Below are positions 39,288 to 42,693 of a stretch of 42,693 bases of DNA, piece by piece; position 1 is the stretch's first letter, and every line of letters begins with the position of its first letter. The position numbers were made by a program, and so were the translations under genes. The notes under the pieces are model-generated. The model was not told where the DNA came from, ran no database searches, and saw only the letters and a list, made by a program, of their open reading frames with translations. Origin of the DNA: an uncultured bacterium (GTDB taxonomy: Bacteria > Patescibacteriota > Minisyncoccia > Phycocordibacterales > DATDWN01); the NCBI GenBank assembly GCA_903861205.1, contig CAIOTC010000022.1, forward strand, positions 64,025-106,717, read 5' to 3'.

Positions 39288-39836
39288 TCATTTTTTCAGT
39301 AAAAATAAAAACTCGCGGTTTTTTCTTTTTTCGCCGACGATGGGCGATTCGGTTTCGGCCAGGATCTCAAAGCCGAGATTTTTGATTTTATTTTTTACAT
39401 TTTCCAAAACTTCTGGGATGAATTCGTCGGCCAGTTTTCCTTTGGAAATTTGTTTGGCTTCCGCTTCGTAATGCGGTTTGACAAGGGCGATAATTTTTCC
39501 GTCCGGTTTCAAATTCTGTAAAGCGTTTGGCAAAATATTTTCCAGTCGCGTCCAACTAGTATCGACTGTAATCAGATCCATTTTTTCGGGCAGGGAAACG
39601 TGCATGGCGTTTGTGCGTTCCATAAGGATTACCCGCTCATCATTTCGCAATTTCCAATCAACCACGCCGTAACCGGTTTCCACCGCATAAACTTTTTGCG
39701 CGTCGTGTGAAAGCAAACAGTCAACAAAACCGCCGGTGTTCGAACCGAAATCAGCGCAAACAAAATTTTCGACACCAACGGCGAAAGTTTGTATAGCATG
39801 TTCCAATTTTTCTCCCGCTCGCGAAACGAATTTCAT
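39288..39836 (-). CDS. TlyA/FtsJ-like rRNA 2'-O-methyltransferase, no S4 domain
   Basis: 182 residues. KFVSRAGEKLEHAIQTF, CADFGSNTGGFVDCLL (SAM loop), VYAVETGYGVVDWKLR, and IIALVKPHYEAE match the TlyA catalytic domain. Canonical TlyA has an N-terminal S4 domain of about 60 residues that is absent here. It probably methylates rRNA ribose. Confidence 0.85.
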   Translation of the reverse strand: MKFVSRAGEKLEHAIQTFAVGVENFVCADFGSNTGGFVDCLLSHDAQKVYAVETGYGVVDWKLRNDERVILMERTNAMHVSLPEKMDLITVDTSWTRLENILPNALQNLKPDGKIIALVKPHYEAEAKQISKGKLADEFIPEVLENVKNKIKNLGFEILAETESPIVGEKRKNREFLFLLKK

Positions 39837-39873
39837 ATTTTTATGCTTGCACTGCGTAGCTTTAGCGAAGCAG

Positions 39874-39944
39874 TGGACCTAGCGGGAATCGGACCCGCGC
39901 CTCGTCATTGCGAACGACGCGTCGTACCACTAGACTATAGGCCC
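39874..39944 (-). tRNA. tRNA-Ala (anticodon CGC)
   Basis: 71 nt. Acceptor GGGCCTA/TAGGTCC with the G3-U70 identity pair of alanine tRNAs, anticodon loop TTCGCAA with CGC, T-arm GCGGGTCCGATTCCCGC, discriminator A. Confidence 0.9.
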
Positions 39945-39956
39945 AATATTTACCGG

Positions 39957-40030
39957 TGGACGATACTGGGTTCGAACCAGTGACCTCACGAATGTGAATC
40001 GTGTGCTCTAACCAGCTGAGCTAATCGTCC
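39957..40030 (-). tRNA. tRNA-Val (anticodon CAC)
   Basis: 74 nt. Acceptor GGACGAT/ATCGTCC, anticodon stem CACGA/TCGTG, loop TTCACAT with CAC, T-arm CTGGTTCGAACCCAG, discriminator A. Confidence 0.93.
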
Positions 40031-40188
40031 GATGTTTTGTGCTTGCACCGCGAAGCTTTTGCGAAGTGGTGGACTTCGAAGGGCTCTAATGGAACCAAAT
40101 TGTAGCAGAATTGCGCGAATGGAGCAAAATAATGAATTTTTGTTTAATCATTCCTATTTTGAGCTCTATTTTGGCTATCCACAGTTCA

Positions 40189-40285
40189 TTGATTTTTAAT
40201 CTTTTATCTGTTATACTCTAGATTAACAATAATTCCTCGTGCGTGGGGCTCCGTATGGTTCCTCAAACAACGCACGGGGTTTGTT
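40189..40285 (+). ncRNA. Probable small RNA: promoter plus hairpin, no ORF
   Basis: Promoter TTGATT (40189-40194), 17 nt, TATACT (40212-40217). Predicted RNA from about 40224: AACAAT..CCTCGTGCGT (40235-40244) pairs with ACGCACGGGG (40270-40279), loop of 25 bases including GGGGCTCC and GGTTCCTC, then TTTGTTATTT. Length about 60 nt. The downstream gene is on the other strand, so this is not its leader. Confidence 0.55.
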
Positions 40286-40287
40286 AT

Positions 40288-40929
40288 TTATGGGTACAAT
40301 GGACTTTCTTCAACAACTTTGCTTTTGATCAGATTAAAATAACTTTCATCTCCGTGCTCTCGTCTTCTAAATAAGGACCAGCAGACCATATCCACAACTT
40401 GCAAACATTTTTCTTGTTGCGGGGTTTTGATTTCAACCGAGATTTTTATTTTATGCTTTCCTGTGACTTGATTGGACAAATATCCGCAGAAATTTTCGTT
40501 TAAAAATTTATTTGTTTCGCGACGAGAGGCGACCATGACAATAGATTCGTTGGTTGGAATTAATTTTTTCGTATAGACACGATCAAGTAATATGTTCGCC
40601 ACATAATTGTAAAGTACATGCTTTTCGTTTTGCAGTTTTGTGTAGACTTTGGACTTGTTCAGATAAATTGAAATTATTGACACATCCTTTTCATTCAATG
40701 AAGTAAGAAGTTTTTGTCTGGTGACGGGCTTCTCTTTGAAGGCGTGAATTACACCGCTGTGGTTTTTAACTTCCATTTTGCTGAATTTCGCGAACAGCTT
40801 TTTGATTATTTTTTCAATCGGTTTCTTGTCTTTGACAAAAAGAAAAGCAATCACAAAATATTTCGAAGTTTTCTTCTTTTTGAAATTGAAACCCAGATCG
40901 CCGCTTTCATCCATAAATATGTAGGCCAT
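40288..40929 (-). CDS. DUF3800 family protein
   Basis: 213 residues. Begins MAYIFMDESGDLGFNF, the DUF3800 signature (DESG..G, RNase H-like fold), and ends with KCLQVVDMVCWSLFRRREHGD, the second conserved acidic region. Often encoded by mobile or defence loci; function not established. No partner gene next to it. Confidence 0.85.
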   Translation of the reverse strand: MAYIFMDESGDLGFNFKKKKTSKYFVIAFLFVKDKKPIEKIIKKLFAKFSKMEVKNHSGVIHAFKEKPVTRQKLLTSLNEKDVSIISIYLNKSKVYTKLQNEKHVLYNYVANILLDRVYTKKLIPTNESIVMVASRRETNKFLNENFCGYLSNQVTGKHKIKISVEIKTPQQEKCLQVVDMVCWSLFRRREHGDESYFNLIKSKVVEESPLYP

Positions 40930-40945
40930 TTTATTTTATTTCAAA

Positions 40946-41082
40946 TGTGGACCTGCGGGGAATGTCTCCCTCGACTAAATTTTTTGTCGCCACAAAAAAT
41001 TTGTCTGGGCACCGGCTCGCTCCCAAACTCTGCTGAGTTTGGACTTCGTTCGCTCCGCCGTCCGACTCCCCGCAAAGTCCCA
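40946..41082. repeat. Palindrome E8 whose arms copy the 3' end of tRNA-Ala(GGC)
   Basis: Left arm TGTGGACCTGCGGGGA (40946-40961) is a direct copy of the downstream tRNA-Ala 3' region; the right arm GTCCGACTCCCCGC..GTCC (41060-41080) is an inverted copy. Inside are hairpins AAATTTTTT/AAAAAATTT and CCAAACTC/GAGTTTGG. It fills the gap between DUF3800 and the tRNA. Confidence 0.7.
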
Positions 41083-41126
41083 AAAACATAGTCAAAAAAT
41101 ACTTCATATTTTTCTTCTTGTTTTTG

Positions 41127-41197
41127 TGGACCTGCGGGGAGTCGGACCCCGACTACTTGAATGCCATCCAAGTGTAATACCGTTTTACGACAGGCCC
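41127..41197 (-). tRNA. tRNA-Ala (anticodon GGC)
   Basis: 71 nt. Acceptor GGGCCTG/CAGGTCC with G3-U70, D-arm GTAA/TTAC, anticodon stem CTTGG/TCAAG, loop ATGGCAT with GGC, T-arm CGGGGTCCGACTCCCCG, discriminator A. Confidence 0.9.
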
Positions 41198-41272
41198 TTC
41201 GAAATACTCTCCCATATTAAAACAAAAAACGCTTCAGAGCAATCTTGAACGGTTATGCTACAATATATTTGT

Positions 41273-42229
41273 ATGAATTCAGAACGACTATCATCAATAA
41301 ACAAAGTTGCAGGTGGCACGGAAGAACAACAAAAAATTGTTCACGAAACTTACGAGCAGGAATTTTTGACTGAGAAATTTATCGAAAAAGGAGAAAGAGA
41401 AAAAACTCCCGAAGAAAAAGAAATAATCGCTGCTTTAGTAATGGAATTAAATGATTTTCTGGGAAAATACGGCGCAAAACCTTTAAATTTGGAAGAAACG
41501 CATATTCATATTTTGGATAAATCAAAAATGTCTCAGGAAGAATTAGAGAATTTTGAGAAAACATATCCGGATTCATTTGGTTTTTACCAGGCTGAAGAGC
41601 AAGGGGTTGTTATTTCCGGATGGGATGTACTCAATCACTTGGAATTAGCCAACATGATAGTCCATGAGCTCATACATTTTCTTTCTTACGGTTCGGCCAT
41701 AATAGACAAAGCCACCTTAGAAGAATCAAAGAATCTAAAAATAAACATTCATATTCATCGAACGGGTTTATCTGTCCAAAAAATCATGGGTGAAAATCGA
41801 GTCAGCTATTTTAACGATATTAATGAGGCTGTTACGGAAGAATTAACTAAAAGGTTTGGCGAAAGATTCAAAAAAATCCCTCTGTTGGCTGAAGAATATG
41901 AAAATGTGTTGAAAGTCAGAGAAAAATATTCAAACCCAGACATTTTGGCGACTAAAATCAGAACGATTGATAAACCAGAAAGTATAGTTACGGAAACTAT
42001 GGTCAAGGGATATGGATACAAAGAACACAGGGAAAATCTCAACTCTTTGATCAAAGAAATTTACGAAAAAAGAAAAGATGACTTTGCTTCAGAGGAAGAA
42101 ATATTTACAATTTTTGCCAAGGCGGCAATGACAGGGGAAGTGAAGGAATTGGCCACACTCATGGATTCAACTCTCGGAGCTGGCACTTTCAAAAAAATTG
42201 CTCGACCTAAAGAGGATGATGATAAATAA
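41273..42229 (+). CDS. Zincin-like metallopeptidase, hypothetical
   Basis: 318 residues from ATG 41273, 8 nt after TACAAT. Charged, helical, no signal peptide. MIVHELIHFLSYG (about residues 130-142) is a clear HExxH zinc motif; a downstream Glu-rich helix (INEAVTEELTKRFG) could supply the third ligand (NEAVTEEL pattern of gluzincins). Probably a cytoplasmic protease; no close family named. Confidence 0.7.
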   Translation: MNSERLSSINKVAGGTEEQQKIVHETYEQEFLTEKFIEKGEREKTPEEKEIIAALVMELNDFLGKYGAKPLNLEETHIHILDKSKMSQEELENFEKTYPDSFGFYQAEEQGVVISGWDVLNHLELANMIVHELIHFLSYGSAIIDKATLEESKNLKINIHIHRTGLSVQKIMGENRVSYFNDINEAVTEELTKRFGERFKKIPLLAEEYENVLKVREKYSNPDILATKIRTIDKPESIVTETMVKGYGYKEHRENLNSLIKEIYEKRKDDFASEEEIFTIFAKAAMTGEVKELATLMDSTLGAGTFKKIARPKEDDDK

Positions 42230-42341
42230 ATTTGTGTCTCTATTGTACCAAGTTAGAACCTATTTTCAAAACAATGTGAGGTAATGACTTCGCACGCCCC
42301 GCGTGCGTGGTGATGTGAAATGTAATCGTACGCTCCACGAC

Positions 42342-42533
42342 GAATTCCGTCACGGCACAGCATCCGCTCCAGAACACGCTGGAAGGCGTGTTCCTCCGCT
42401 TCTACTGTTCCGTTCCGCCCTCGCCTCGCCACCACCATTCTTTTTTTGTTTGGCGGGGGTTTTCTCTTTTTTATTTTGTATGGTGGTGGCGGGCGAGGTC
42501 GGGTTTCTCCTAAGGGAGAAACTGACGGAATTC
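42342..42533. repeat. Nested palindrome E9
   Basis: Outer arms GAATTCCGTC (42342-42351) and GACGGAATTC (42524-42533); inner arms CTCGCC..CCACCACCAT (42420-42438) and ATGGTGGTGG..GGCGAG (42480-42497); small hairpins GTTTCTCC/GGAGAAAC and CACGC-type near the left. The 464 bases 42230-42693 hold only such structures, no convincing gene. Confidence 0.7.
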
Positions 42534-42551
42534 TAGTACCAATTCGGTGGA

Positions 42552-42601
42552 CTCGGTTTTGCCAAACTATTTTCTGGGGATATGGATTTGGCAAAACCGA
42601 G
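42552..42601. repeat. Perfect 15-bp inverted repeat
   Basis: CTCGGTTTTGCCAAA (42552-42566) and TTTGGCAAAACCGAG (42587-42601), 20-base loop, followed by TAATTTTTT, so it could terminate plus-strand transcripts. Confidence 0.75.
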
Positions 42602-42635
42602 ACTAATTTTTTCGGGGGGAATTCGGATTTGGTTT

Positions 42636-42674
42636 CCCGCGCGGAGGAGGGGTCTGGGGAGGAATCCGCGCGGG
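42636..42674 (+). terminator. GC-rich hairpin near window end
   Basis: CCCGCGCGGA (42636-42645) pairs with TCCGCGCGGG (42665-42674); CTTCTGATTTTTTT follows. Possible terminator. Confidence 0.6.
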
Positions 42675-42693
42675 CTTCTGATTTTTTTGGCTA

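Larger units (their letters stand above)
39844..40074. repeat. Pair of 35-bp repeats flanking the Ala/Val tRNA block
   Basis: 39844-39878 and 40040-40074 share TGCTTGCAC..GCG.AGCTTT.GCGAAG..GTGGAC with 5 mismatches. The first covers the 3' end of tRNA-Ala; the second ends in a tRNA-3'-end-like GTGGAC with no tRNA behind it. Confidence 0.65.

Noticed and set aside
42253-42594. 113-codon minus-strand ORF near the window end
   Set aside because: It lies across nested palindromes and its Pro/Arg-rich translation reflects GC-rich hairpin arms.
1-42693. Alternative genetic code with UGA as glycine
   Set aside because: TGA clearly ends polA, rnpA and the DGR target, so code 25 of some CPR lineages does not apply.

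Overview
The window looks like a chromosomal segment of a Candidate Phyla Radiation (Patescibacteria, Parcubacteria-like) bacterium. The evidence is convergent: small intron-free genes, a YidC without the large periplasmic domain, a shortened YebC, type IV pilus genes (pilB, pilMNO), a VirB4/pilin set, DUF5652, DUF5672 and DUF3800 proteins, and no recF between dnaN and its neighbours. TGA, TAA and TAG all act as stops, so the standard code applies. The phylum is inferred from gene content, not from a marker tree.

Layout. 1-6800: an intein-split VirB4 ATPase (cut by the left edge), a membrane protein, a decayed hicBA remnant, a secreted Ig-like protein, a VirB2-like pilin fused to an M15-like peptidase, and an anchored propeller-like protein. 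7000-12000: the replication-origin region, with yidC-rnpA-rpmH facing away from dnaA-dnaN and DnaA boxes on both sides of dnaA. 12000-20600: PBP1A, tyrS, ruvC, yebC, ruvB and pilB. 20600-29750: a secreted coiled-coil protein, tsaE, polA, holA, tRNA-Lys, a DoxX-like protein, an rRNA/tRNA methyltransferase, a lamin-tail-like protein, mutM and ruvA.

29760-32605 is the most interesting part: a complete diversity-generating retroelement (DGR). It has a 240-residue target gene whose 3' end is the variable repeat (VR, 30550-30684), a matching template repeat (TR, 31036-31170), an Avd-type accessory gene and a DGR-type reverse transcriptase. Reading VR against TR over 135 bp gives 23 differences, 22 of them at template adenines; all ten AAY (Asn) codons of the template are changed. 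Unusually, avd lies on the opposite strand, back-to-back with the RT across a run of nine G, and the TR is followed by its own hairpin plus T-rich tail.

32600-42693: rpsT, small membrane proteins, ruvX, a tRNA-binding protein, pilMNO, eight tRNA genes (nine in the window with tRNA-Lys), a probable small RNA, DUF3800 and a zinc-metallopeptidase-like gene.

Two window-wide patterns stand out. First, most genes have a -10 box only 6-8 nt before the start codon, so their mRNAs should be leaderless; five orphan genes, including the DGR target, instead have a clear Shine-Dalgarno, mostly with an upstream promoter, a 5' leader and an intrinsic terminator. Second, long nested imperfect palindromes sit at many gene ends, share internal sequence, and often have one arm that is an inverted copy of the neighbouring gene's last bases.
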